Shown here one piece after another: positions 56,769-64,000 of a stretch of 64,000 nucleotides of DNA. This stretch comes from Shinella zoogloeoides (lineage in GTDB: Bacteria > Pseudomonadota > Alphaproteobacteria > Rhizobiales > Rhizobiaceae), in the NCBI RefSeq assembly GCF_020883495.1, contig NZ_CP086610.1, forward strand, positions 310,001 through 374,000. Reading direction: 5' to 3'. The notes beneath the pieces were generated by a model. That model saw only the letters and a program-made list of their open reading frames with translations, was not told the origin of the DNA and did not search any database. The translations under genes were made by a program, and so were the position numbers. Numbering within the stretch: the stretch's first letter is position 1; the number at the start of each line of letters is the position of its first letter.

Positions 56769-58463
56769 ATGAATCTGTTGGAACAGTTGACGAAAGTCTA
56801 CAAGAACCTGGCATCGCTGGGGCAGGCGAAACTCGCGATGCTGGCGGGAGCCGCCGTCGTCTCGGTCGGTCTCGTGCTTGCCGCCGGGATCCTCGTGAAC
56901 AAGCCCGCCTACGAGACGCTCTATGTCGGCCTCGAAAAGACCGACGTGAACCAGATTAGTCTGGCGCTCGCCGAGGCCAATATCGATTTCAACACCGGAA
57001 CGGACGGTGCAAGCATCGAGGTCCCTGTCGGCCAGACGGGCAAGGCGCGGCTCTATCTCGCCGAGCGCGGCCTGCCGAGCAGCGCCAATGCCGGCTACGA
57101 ACTCTTCGACAAGGTCGGCTCCCTGGGCCTCACCTCCTTCATGCAGGAAGTGACGCGCGTGCGCGCCCTCGAAGGCGAAATCGCCCGCACCATCCAGCAG
57201 ATCAGCGGCATCGCCGCCGCCCGCGTCCATATCGTGATGCCCGAGCGTGGCAACTTCCGCAAAGCCGACCAGGTGCCGACCGCCTCCGTCATGATCCGCG
57301 CCAGCGCACAGGCCGGCCGTGAATCGGCCGCCGCCATCCGCCATCTCGTCGCCGCCTCCGTTCCCGGCCTCGAAGTCGACGGCGTCACCATCCTCGATTC
57401 GGCCGGCCAGCTTCTCGCCTCCGGCGACGACCCGGAGAACGGCGCGGTCAACCGCTCGCTGACGGCCGTCCAGACCGTTCAGAGCGAGATCGAGCGCAAT
57501 ATCGAAAAGGCGCTCGCGCCCTTCCTCGGCATGGACAATTTCCGCGCCAGCGTCACCGCCTCGCTCAATACCGATACGCAGCAGATCCAGGAAACGGTCT
57601 ACGATCCGGAATCGCGCGTCGAGCGCTCCGTCCGCGTGACGCGCGAAAGCCAGAAGTCCAGCCAGCAGGCGACGAACAAGGCCGCGACCGTCGAGCAGAA
57701 CATTCCGCAGGGCGGCCCGGAAGGCAGCGGCGATGGCCCGCAGTCCAAGGACGAGGCGGACAAGAAGGAAGAGCAGACCAACTACGAGATCAACAGCAAG
57801 ACGGTCGCGACCGTGCGCAACGGCGTCGCCGTGGAGAAGCTGTCGGTCGCCGTGGTGGTCAACCGCGCCCGCGTCGCCGCCATGGTCGGCGAGCCGGCCG
57901 ACCCGGCGAAGATCGACGCCTATATCGCCGACATGCAGAAGATCGTCTCCTCCGCTGCCGGCCTCAATACCGATCGCGGCGACGTGGTGACGATCACCGC
58001 CATGGAATTCCTCGACCACCAGCTTCTCGACGAAGCCGTGCCCGGCCCGGGCATCCTGGAAGTGCTGACGCGTAATCTCGGCGGCATCATCAATGCGCTC
58101 GCCTTCGTCGGTGTCGCCTTCCTCGTGGTCTGGTTCGGCCTTCGCCCGGCAGTCCGCTCCGTCACCGGCGGCGGTGCCTCGGCGAGCGCGCTGGACAGCG
58201 GCGCGGCGGGTCTCGAACTGCCCGACTTCTCGCCGGCCAGCGGCATCGGCGGCCCCGGCGCCACCCTCATGGACGGCTTCGGCGCGGACTTCGGCTTCGA
58301 CAGCACCGACGACCTGCTCAATGCCGGCGACGATGGCGACGGCGCCTTCAACCGCCGCGTCAAGGAAGGCCCGGAACGGCGCCTCAGCCGCATGGTCGAG
58401 ATCAGCGAGGAACGCGCTGCCAAGATCCTGCGCAAATGGTCCGTCGAGAAGGAAGCCGCCTGA
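56769..58463 (+). CDS. fliF: Flagellar MS-ring protein FliF
   Basis: A 564-aa protein with an N-terminal membrane helix (AMLAGAAVVSVGLVLAAGIL), the YscJ/FliF ring domain (LYVGLEKTDVNQISLALAEA; ARVHIVMPERG) and a linker with ETVYDPESRVERS. A second helix near residues 435-460 and a C-terminal cytoplasmic FliG-binding tail (ERAAKILRKW) complete it. It forms the MS ring at the base of the flagellum. A 268-bp gap with hairpins separates it from cheT. A terminator follows. Confidence 0.96.
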   Translation: MNLLEQLTKVYKNLASLGQAKLAMLAGAAVVSVGLVLAAGILVNKPAYETLYVGLEKTDVNQISLALAEANIDFNTGTDGASIEVPVGQTGKARLYLAERGLPSSANAGYELFDKVGSLGLTSFMQEVTRVRALEGEIARTIQQISGIAAARVHIVMPERGNFRKADQVPTASVMIRASAQAGRESAAAIRHLVAASVPGLEVDGVTILDSAGQLLASGDDPENGAVNRSLTAVQTVQSEIERNIEKALAPFLGMDNFRASVTASLNTDTQQIQETVYDPESRVERSVRVTRESQKSSQQATNKAATVEQNIPQGGPEGSGDGPQSKDEADKKEEQTNYEINSKTVATVRNGVAVEKLSVAVVVNRARVAAMVGEPADPAKIDAYIADMQKIVSSAAGLNTDRGDVVTITAMEFLDHQLLDEAVPGPGILEVLTRNLGGIINALAFVGVAFLVVWFGLRPAVRSVTGGGASASALDSGAAGLELPDFSPASGIGGPGATLMDGFGADFGFDSTDDLLNAGDDGDGAFNRRVKEGPERRLSRMVEISEERAAKILRKWSVEKEAA

Positions 58464-58490
58464 CGGCTCCTCCAGGGAAAACAGAAACGA

Positions 58491-58516
58491 CGCGGCCGGA
58501 GACGGCCGCGTTTTTC
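58491..58516 (+). terminator. Intrinsic terminator after fliF
   Basis: CGCGGCCG (58491-58498) pairs with CGGCCGCG (58503-58510) with a GAGA loop and five following T. It closes the che-fliF operon. Confidence 0.88.
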
Positions 58517-59042
58517 GTTGGGCGCGAATTGGGGCGTCGCCGTTTTTGAACACCCGCTGTCGCTTTTCGGCAACGCTTGTTCAGCCCCGTTGCAACATTT
58601 TCTTCGCAGTCGGGCCGGACCTTCCCGCATGGGCGTTCACGGGCGCGTGATCTTCAAAAAAAGTTTGCCGTCCTTACAGTTGCGGGGAGGGGGTTGTGCA
58701 TGCAATTTTCGCACGCATTAGCGATGTCTTCTTCATTTGCCGGCCGGAAAGGCCTCCGAATATTGCATGGTTAACAGTTACTTAAACCAAAGTTACCCGG
58801 CTCGCGCCTGCGCTTGACCTGAAGGCAAATCACTTGGCGAATGGCGATTCATAGTTGCCGGCAAAAGTAAATCCCGAGAAGGGGGCGATGGTTTTTAGCG
58901 ATAGGAGATGTACACTTTAGTTACTGATTCGCTTGGTGATTCTCGCCGATGCGGCCTGACCGGCAGGGGGCTTCGGACTGTTCCGAATGACTGTTGGGAA
59001 GGAGGCGGGAATCTCCGTTCGGAATCGGAACAGGGGGCTATC
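58517..59042 (+). promoter_or_regulatory. visN upstream region with CtrA-type box
   Basis: 526 bases with no convincing gene. TTAACAGTTACTTAA (58771-58785) is an exact TTAA-N7-TTAA CtrA box preceded by CATGG, 258 bases upstream of the visN ATG. The visN frame is open back to 58908, but the family N-terminus does not extend that far. The rest shows no further recognisable signals. Confidence 0.5.
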
Positions 59043-59786
59043 ATGGAAACGATCCGGTCGGATGCCGCGGCCAGGGAATCCTATGGATTCTCTGCCGAGG
59101 TTGGTGAGCGTAAGAGTGCGCGTGCGTTGTTGGTTCAACACCTCGGACGCTGTACGGGCCACGCCGGCCTCTCCCCGGGTCTGAGAGCCTTGACCGACTA
59201 TGTCAGCGCCTCGCATTTCCTTCTTCTTCGCCACGATGTCATGCCGGAGGCCGGCCTGGAGAGCGTCGTCGCCTCCGACTGGCCCTTCGACATGGTGCGC
59301 GCCATCGCCGGCGCCATCCTCGCCGGCCAGTCCCGCATGAGCGAGCTGGACAAGTGCCTGACGCTCCTCAAGCCCTGCTTCAGCCATCTTGCCGACGATA
59401 TCGCGGTGCCGAAGGGCATCAGCCGCGAATATTGCACCATAGCCTTCCATGTCGGCCGGGTGCGCATGTCGCTGCTGCTGCTCTTCCCGGAGCATTTCAT
59501 CCTTTCCCAGAGCAAGCTGCGCGATGTCGGGGTGATGACCGGCTACTTCGCCAGCGTCTGCTGCCAGGGCGCGTTCCTGCGGCAGGATCGCGAGATGGAA
59601 CTGACCGAGCGCGAGGTGGAGTGCCTCTACTGGATCGCCGAAGGCAAGACGAGCGACGAGATCGCCGTCATCCTCGGCATCTCGCGCAACACGATCAACA
59701 ATTACATCACCAGCGTGATGCGCAAGACCGCGACGAAGACGCGGTCCGAGGCGATCGCCTGGGCCGTTCGCAACAATCTGGTCTGA
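59043..59786 (+). CDS. visN: LuxR-type motility master regulator VisN
   Basis: A 247-aa protein with an N-terminal effector-like domain and a C-terminal LuxR helix-turn-helix (MELTEREVECLYWIAEGKTS, DEIAVILGISRNTINNYITS). VisN and VisR form a heteromer that activates rem and thus the flagellar genes in S. meliloti and Agrobacterium. The start METIRSDAAARES is preceded by AGGGGGC. visR follows 11 bases later. Confidence 0.92.
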   Translation: METIRSDAAARESYGFSAEVGERKSARALLVQHLGRCTGHAGLSPGLRALTDYVSASHFLLLRHDVMPEAGLESVVASDWPFDMVRAIAGAILAGQSRMSELDKCLTLLKPCFSHLADDIAVPKGISREYCTIAFHVGRVRMSLLLLFPEHFILSQSKLRDVGVMTGYFASVCCQGAFLRQDREMELTEREVECLYWIAEGKTSDEIAVILGISRNTINNYITSVMRKTATKTRSEAIAWAVRNNLV

Positions 59787-59797
59787 GGGAGATGGGC

Positions 59798-60541
59798 ATG
59801 GGTATTCAGCTTTCCCCTCCCGCCGGCATGGAGGCGGAAATCCGCCTCGCCCGGCCCCCCAAGGCCGTGACGGCATCCGATTTCGTCTCCCGGCTTCAGG
59901 TGATGCAGACGATCCTCGGCGCCGAGCACTTCGCGGTGCTCCGCCTCGGCGGCCACGGCCTGCCGTCCGCCCGCAAGCTTACGCTCGCGTTGCACAACCT
60001 CGCCCATGACGTCGACGGCCATGCGAGCGAGCTTCTCGCGGCCTACGGGCCGGCCATGCTGGAGCATCTCGAAGCCTCCATGCTGCCGCTGATCTGGGAG
60101 GGCGTTGGCGACAACCAGTTCGCCGAATCGAGCGTGGAAACCTTCACCACGCGCCTTCCGCCCCGGCTTCTGCCGTGGTCGGGCATGGCCTTCCCGGTGC
60201 GCCTCGGCGCGCATGGCAACGGCTATGTGCTCTTCATGGGCACGTTCATCGCCCCGTCCAGCGACCTCATCATCGACATGCACATGAAGAGCTGCCAGGT
60301 GCTGATCGACATGCTGGCATGCGAGGAGAAGAAGCTGGCCCCGGCCGAGGCGCTGAGCGAGCGCGAGATCGCCTGCCTGCAGATGGCCGGCGACGGCTGC
60401 ATCTCGGAAGCGATCGCCGAGAAGATGGGGCTTTCCGTGCATACAGTGAACGCCTATCTCGGCACGGCCACCACCAAGCTGGATGCCGTGAACCGCATCC
60501 AGGCCATCGCGAAGGCCATCCGTCTCGGCTACATCACCTGA
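59798..60541 (+). CDS. visR: LuxR-type motility master regulator VisR
   Basis: A 247-aa partner of VisN. The N-terminal domain has PGPA-like ligand-domain folds (LQVMQTILGAEHFAVLRLGG) and the C-terminal HTH reads ALSEREIACLQMAGDGCISE, AIAEKMGLSVHTVNAYLGTA. The ATG at 59798 has GAGGGAG at good distance; ATG 59792 is too close. It is co-transcribed with visN. Confidence 0.92.
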   Translation: MGIQLSPPAGMEAEIRLARPPKAVTASDFVSRLQVMQTILGAEHFAVLRLGGHGLPSARKLTLALHNLAHDVDGHASELLAAYGPAMLEHLEASMLPLIWEGVGDNQFAESSVETFTTRLPPRLLPWSGMAFPVRLGAHGNGYVLFMGTFIAPSSDLIIDMHMKSCQVLIDMLACEEKKLAPAEALSEREIACLQMAGDGCISEAIAEKMGLSVHTVNAYLGTATTKLDAVNRIQAIAKAIRLGYIT

Positions 60542-60543
60542 CG

Positions 60544-60574
60544 AAAAAGCGGCCACGCCTCGGCATGGCCGCTT
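60544..60574 (-). terminator. Terminator downstream of the 148-aa gene (bidirectional stem)
   Basis: AAGCGGCCA (60547-60555) pairs with TGGCCGCTT (60566-60574). On the minus strand it is followed by TTTTTCG, so it ends the flagellar minus-strand transcript. On the plus strand the tail is weak. Confidence 0.7.
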
Positions 60575-60589
60575 CCTTCGGTTGGTCTC

Positions 60590-61036
60590 TCAATGCGCGT
60601 GCTGCGCCGGCGAACCGCCGGATTTCACGTAGCGCGCTTCCGCAAGACTTTTGCGCAGGAAATCGGTGTTGTCGTCGGGGTCCGCGGACGGATCGTTGAA
60701 GGCGACATGGGTGACTTCCACGCCGGCCGTATCCTTCTGAAGCATGAGCCGTGCATAGACCGTCACGCCCTGCGGGCGAATTTCCATGTCGAGCGTCACT
60801 TCCGGCTCCGTGTCCCAGTCGAGACGATAGTCGCCGCCCGCGCCGAAATTGATCGTGCCGGGCAGGAAGTAAAGCTCCGCCGCGGAGGAGACAAGGTCGG
60901 CCAGGTTACCGTAGCACTCGAAACGCAACAACGAGACGAGATCGGCGGCATCGAGCAGTCTCAGCTCAGTGGCGACCGGGCAGATTGCTTCGGCAACAAT
61001 CTTCTCGCGCTCGGCGGAATAGGTGCATTTTCTCAT
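60590..61036 (-). CDS. Conserved flagellar-cluster protein (orf38-type)
   Basis: A 148-aa soluble protein located between visR and flhB, where S. meliloti has an unnamed orf38. Segments include LRFECYGNLADLVSSAAELY, a β-rich middle (DMEIRPQGVTVYARLMLQKD) and EARYVKSGG near the end. No known domain was recognised. It lies 5 bases downstream of flhB and is surely co-transcribed with it. Confidence 0.8.
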   Translation of the reverse strand: MRKCTYSAEREKIVAEAICPVATELRLLDAADLVSLLRFECYGNLADLVSSAAELYFLPGTINFGAGGDYRLDWDTEPEVTLDMEIRPQGVTVYARLMLQKDTAGVEVTHVAFNDPSADPDDNTDFLRKSLAEARYVKSGGSPAQHAH

Positions 61037-61041
61037 CGGAT

Positions 61042-62121
61042 CTAGTTTACCCGTCTGGTCTGGGGCGAAGCTGCGTAAACCCGGTGAATCAGCTCCGCCA
61101 CGGCTTTGTAGAACACCGGCGGAATGACACTATCTACCGAGACTTGCGCAAACATTGAGCGTGCGAGCGGCGGGTCCTCGAAGACGGGGATTCCGTTTTC
61201 CTCGGCGATCTCGCGAATCTTCAGCGCAATGAGGTCCTGCCCCTTGGCGACGACGACCGGCGCGTCACCCTCTTCACGCACATAGCGCAGCGCGACGGCG
61301 AAGTGGGTCGGGTTGGCGATGACGAGGGTGGCGCGCGGCACGTCCGTCATCATGCGGCGGCGGATGCGGTCGCGCTGGATGGAGCGCATGCGCGCCTTGA
61401 CGATCGGGTCGCCCTGCGCCTGCTTCATTTCCTCCTTCACCTCCTGCTTGGTCATCATCAGTTCGGAGAACCAGTGATGGCGCGTCCAGGCGAAGTCGAG
61501 GGCGGCGATGATGGCGGTGGCGAAGAGGACGATCAGCAGGACCTTGTTGATGTCGGCGGTCATCATGTAGATGAGCGCCGCCGGCTCCGAGAACATGGTG
61601 TCGAGCGAGGCGAAGAAATTGTCGCGCATCGCAAGGCCGACGACGAGCGAGACGAGCAGGATCTTGATCAGCGATTTGCCGAATTCGACGAGGCCCTGCT
61701 TGCCGAACAGGCGGCTCAGGCCCTTGACCGGGCTGAGGCGGCTTATTTGCGGGCGCACGCGCTCGAGCACCGGGCTCGGCAGGTTCTGGAAGACGGACGA
61801 GGCGACGCCGAACAGCATCATCATGGCCAGGATCGGCAGCAGCAGCGCGCCGGCCTCCCAGCCGAGATGCCGGAAGATCGCGATGACGTCGGTGCCGGTC
61901 TTGAGGTTCCACGCTTCCGGCTGCTCGAAGAAATCGCGCAGCGTCTCGTTCATGCGCGAGACCCCGCCGGGCACGAAGAAGACGAGGAAGAGATAGATTG
62001 CGAGCGTCGAGGCGAAGATCGTGATTTCGCGTGAGAAGGGGGTATTGCCCTTCTCCTCCGCATCGCGAAGTTTCTTCTCGGTCGGGAGTTCTGTTTTACT
62101 GTCCTTGTCGTCGTCCGACAC
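61042..62121 (-). CDS. flhB: Flagellar type III export protein FlhB
   Basis: A 359-aa protein with four membrane helices in residues ~30-215 and a cytoplasmic domain. The autocleavage motif NPTH lies in [20 protein letters not shown]. FlhB switches export from hook/rod to filament substrates. The N-terminal [20 protein letters not shown] is typical. It is transcribed toward visR, opposite to visNR. Confidence 0.96.
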   Translation of the reverse strand: MSDDDKDSKTELPTEKKLRDAEEKGNTPFSREITIFASTLAIYLFLVFFVPGGVSRMNETLRDFFEQPEAWNLKTGTDVIAIFRHLGWEAGALLLPILAMMMLFGVASSVFQNLPSPVLERVRPQISRLSPVKGLSRLFGKQGLVEFGKSLIKILLVSLVVGLAMRDNFFASLDTMFSEPAALIYMMTADINKVLLIVLFATAIIAALDFAWTRHHWFSELMMTKQEVKEEMKQAQGDPIVKARMRSIQRDRIRRRMMTDVPRATLVIANPTHFAVALRYVREEGDAPVVVAKGQDLIALKIREIAEENGIPVFEDPPLARSMFAQVSVDSVIPPVFYKAVAELIHRVYAASPQTRRVN

Positions 62122-62141
62122 GTCGCGCTCCCGGGAAAAGC

Positions 62142-62180
62142 AAACGGCCCGAACCCCATGTCAGGAGATTCGGGCCGGAA
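62142..62180 (-). promoter_or_regulatory. Hairpin between fliG and flhB
   Basis: On the minus strand CGGCCCGAA pairs with TTCGGGCCG around a 15-base loop and is followed by TTTGCTTTT. It may be a partial terminator that lowers flhB relative to fliG. Confidence 0.5.
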
Positions 62181-62217
62181 ATACGCTCCGCTCGCGGCTC
62201 TGCCGTGTCAAGCCGGA

Positions 62218-63255
62218 TCAGGCAGCCTCGGCTTCCTGTTCCTTTTCCTTCAACTGGATTTGTCCGGCTGCGGCAAGGCGGATGGCTTCCTGCGTGATCG
62301 AGCGGCGGGCGATCGCCACTTCGCGCGGGTTGCCGGCGTCGCCCGCGGCAAGGTCCGATTCGATCATGCGGCGCTGGCGAGCGCCGATGGACGAGAGGAC
62401 CGATTCGCGCAGTTCCATCGTCGCGCCGCGCAGCGCGGCGGTGATGATGTCGCCGGACACGTCGTTGAACAGCGCCACGCGGCTCTTCTGCGGCATGTAG
62501 AGCACGTCTTCGAAGAGGAAGATCTTCGGGCGCACCTTCTTGACCGATTCGGTCGAGACCGTTTCGAGCGAGGCGAGCATCTCGTCGACCTGCGACTTGT
62601 CCAGCTCGTTCATGAGGTCGGCGACCTTGTTCGAACCGACCGAGTTGCGTTCCGCGTCCAGCGCATTGATCATCTCGATCACCCGCGCCTCGACGATGGC
62701 CGTCGCCTTGGGGCTGGCGTCCTTGAGGTTGACGGTGCGGTTGATGATGTCGGCGCGGTGTTCTTCCGGAATTTCGAGCAGGACCTTCGCGCCGAAGGAA
62801 GACGGCATCATCGAGAGGATGTAGGCGATGGTCTGCGGGTGCTCGTTGAGCAGGAACTTGGCGACGAAGACCGGGTCTGCGTCCTGCAGGCGGTCCCAGA
62901 TGGTCGTCTCGAAGGCCTGGAAGGCGGCGCGGCGGCCGAGCAGGCCGTCCACTTCGTCCGGCGTCAGGCCTTCTTCGAGAATGCCTTCCATCATCTTGGC
63001 GTTGTCCATCAGGCCCGCGCCCTCGGTGAACAGGTCCTCGAATTCGTTGACGAGGTCGATCAGTTCATGGGGCGGGATGGCGCGCAGGTTCTGCGCGGCG
63101 GCGATGATCTGCTGCAACTCGCTCTGGGTGAAATATTTCAGCAGCTTGCCGGCGACACCCTTGCCCATGGCCAGAAGGACGGCTGCTGCCTTCTCGACCT
63201 GCGAAAGCGGCGTTCCGACCGCCGTGGTTGTCCCGAAATTCTCGAAATCCATCAT
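62218..63255 (-). CDS. fliG: Flagellar motor switch protein FliG
   Basis: A 345-aa protein with the three FliG armadillo-type domains. Conserved blocks are EHPQTIAYILSMMPSSFGAK in the middle domain and FLFEDVLYMPQKSRVALFND in the C-terminal, torque-generating domain. It couples the MS ring to the FliM-FliN ring and interacts with the stator. It begins MMDFENF. The gap to fliN is 30 bases. Confidence 0.96.
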   Translation of the reverse strand: MMDFENFGTTTAVGTPLSQVEKAAAVLLAMGKGVAGKLLKYFTQSELQQIIAAAQNLRAIPPHELIDLVNEFEDLFTEGAGLMDNAKMMEGILEEGLTPDEVDGLLGRRAAFQAFETTIWDRLQDADPVFVAKFLLNEHPQTIAYILSMMPSSFGAKVLLEIPEEHRADIINRTVNLKDASPKATAIVEARVIEMINALDAERNSVGSNKVADLMNELDKSQVDEMLASLETVSTESVKKVRPKIFLFEDVLYMPQKSRVALFNDVSGDIITAALRGATMELRESVLSSIGARQRRMIESDLAAGDAGNPREVAIARRSITQEAIRLAAAGQIQLKEKEQEAEAA

Positions 63256-63285
63256 GGATTTATCCCCCTGAGACCTAACCGGTCA

Positions 63286-63867
63286 TCAGATCTTGCGTGT
63301 ACTCTTCACTTCGATGAGCTTGACCCCGAAGCGGGTGTCGTCGTTTTCCAGAACGGTGATTTCGCCGCGGCCGATGATCCGGCCGTTGACCATGACCTCG
63401 ACCGGCTCGCCGATGCGGCGGTCGAGCGCGATGGTGGCGCCTTCGCTAAGGTTCATGAGGCTGGAGACCTGCATCTGCGAGGAACCCAGAACGATCTGCA
63501 GATCGATCGGGATGTCCATGATGAGGTCCATGTTGGATTCCATGGCGCTGCCCGGACGGGGCGCTTCGCCGAGGTCGGCGGAGAAGTCGTTGCCGCCGCC
63601 GAAGTCGCCGCCACCGAAGTCCGAACCGCCGAAGCCGGTATCCGCGCCGAAATCCGACGTGGCCGCGCCGCCGCCGAAGTCCGAGCTGCCGAAATCGCCG
63701 CCGAAGGCGGCAAGCGGGTCGTCGCCGGCGGGAGCCGGGAAATCGGCGCCGGCGGCATCCTGCTGAAGAACGCCGCGCAGATCGTCGATCGCCTGCTCCA
63801 GTTCCTGGTCGCCTGCGTTGATGGAAGACATGATGTCGTCAGCGATGGGTGTTTTCTTCGGTGCCAT
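63286..63867 (-). CDS. fliN: Flagellar motor switch protein FliN with Gly/Asp/Phe-rich extension
   Basis: A 193-aa protein. The last ~80 residues are the FliN/SpoA domain ([40 protein letters not shown]). The N-terminal ~105 residues are low complexity with repeated DFGGG and GGSDFGG units, probably disordered. FliN forms the C-ring base with FliM and binds export cargo. The extension exceeds the ~135-aa enterobacterial FliN; rhizobial FliN proteins are often longer. Confidence 0.95.
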   Translation of the reverse strand: MAPKKTPIADDIMSSINAGDQELEQAIDDLRGVLQQDAAGADFPAPAGDDPLAAFGGDFGSSDFGGGAATSDFGADTGFGGSDFGGGDFGGGNDFSADLGEAPRPGSAMESNMDLIMDIPIDLQIVLGSSQMQVSSLMNLSEGATIALDRRIGEPVEVMVNGRIIGRGEITVLENDDTRFGVKLIEVKSTRKI

Positions 63868-63930
63868 AAGACCACTATTCCATTCGAAACTTGCCTGAGG
63901 CGTGCCGCCCCGCAGGCTTCACGCGCAAAA

Positions 63931-64000
63931 CTATCCGATGATGTGCTGGAGAAGGTCTTCCTCCGAGCCGTAGGTATCCTTGACGCGCACCGTGTAGCGG
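63931..64000 (-). CDS. fliM: Flagellar motor switch protein FliM, C-terminus (partial)
   Basis: The frame enters from the right edge and stops at 63931-63933; the visible 22 residues read RYTVRVKDTYGSEEDLLQHI and end IG. Position next to fliN and fliG in the order fliG-fliN-fliM identifies it. Only the tail of the C-terminal SpoA-like domain is inside the window. Confidence 0.75.
   Translation of the reverse strand, partial: RYTVRVKDTYGSEEDLLQHIIG

Overview
This 64-kb window is GC-rich alphaproteobacterial chromosome of the order Rhizobiales, family Rhizobiaceae. The evidence is the gene order icpA-cheS-cheY1-cheA-cheW-cheR-cheB-cheY2-cheD-cheT-fliF-visN-visR facing flhB-fliG-fliN-fliM, a rhizobial Irr regulator beside fabA-fabB-fabI, and an EPSP synthase that closely matches the Agrobacterium sp. 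CP4 enzyme as I remember it. The genus cannot be fixed from sequence alone; a Sinorhizobium/Agrobacterium/Shinella-like organism fits.

Layout. 1-5.6 kb: the dnaX 3' end, a ybaB-type nucleoid protein and recR, interleaved with a LysE exporter, a MOSC protein, a lytic transglycosylase and an MFS transporter. 5.6-18.2 kb: the rimP-nusA-ylxR-infB-rbfA-truB-rpsO-pnp gene-expression cluster. It opens with an attenuator-like leader and is interrupted by an HWE histidine kinase plus a secreted SH3 protein. 18.2-27.5 kb: an RsmC-like methyltransferase, an Lrp/LysE divergent pair, the unsaturated fatty acid genes fabA-fabB-fabI opposite irr, and several envelope proteins. 27.55-36.30 kb: an 8.7-kb integrative element in the 3' end of tRNA-Ala(GGC). 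36.5-47.6 kb: a FYDLN protein, aroA-cmk-rpsA, a nicotinamide phosphoribosyltransferase, RNase D, two large unnamed proteins with CtrA-like boxes upstream, and small membrane or secreted proteins. 47.9-64 kb: the chemotaxis operon, fliF, the motility master regulators visN and visR, and the facing flagellar export and switch genes.

The integrative element is the main accessory region. It is bounded by 20-bp direct repeats and carries a tyrosine integrase, a serine resolvase behind a three-subsite res-like region, and Rha and BRO-N phage-type regulatory proteins. It also has a compact operon of unknown genes and a complete IS256-family insertion. The IS has a 9-bp target duplication and splits a 110-aa gene whose frame is restored when the IS is removed in silico. 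Copies of one 11-bp motif next to both attachment sites look like integrase arm sites. The element looks phage- or satellite-derived; no capsid, tail, lysis or recognisable replication genes were found.

Gene cooperation. IcpA feeds the CheA-CheW kinase complex. CheR and CheB-CheD adjust receptors, CheY2 acts on the motor, CheY1 with CheS drains phosphate, and CheT is an accessory protein. VisN-VisR control flagellar expression, and FliF/FliG/FliN/FliM/FlhB build the rotor and export gate. All calls were made by reading the sequence; no database search was run.
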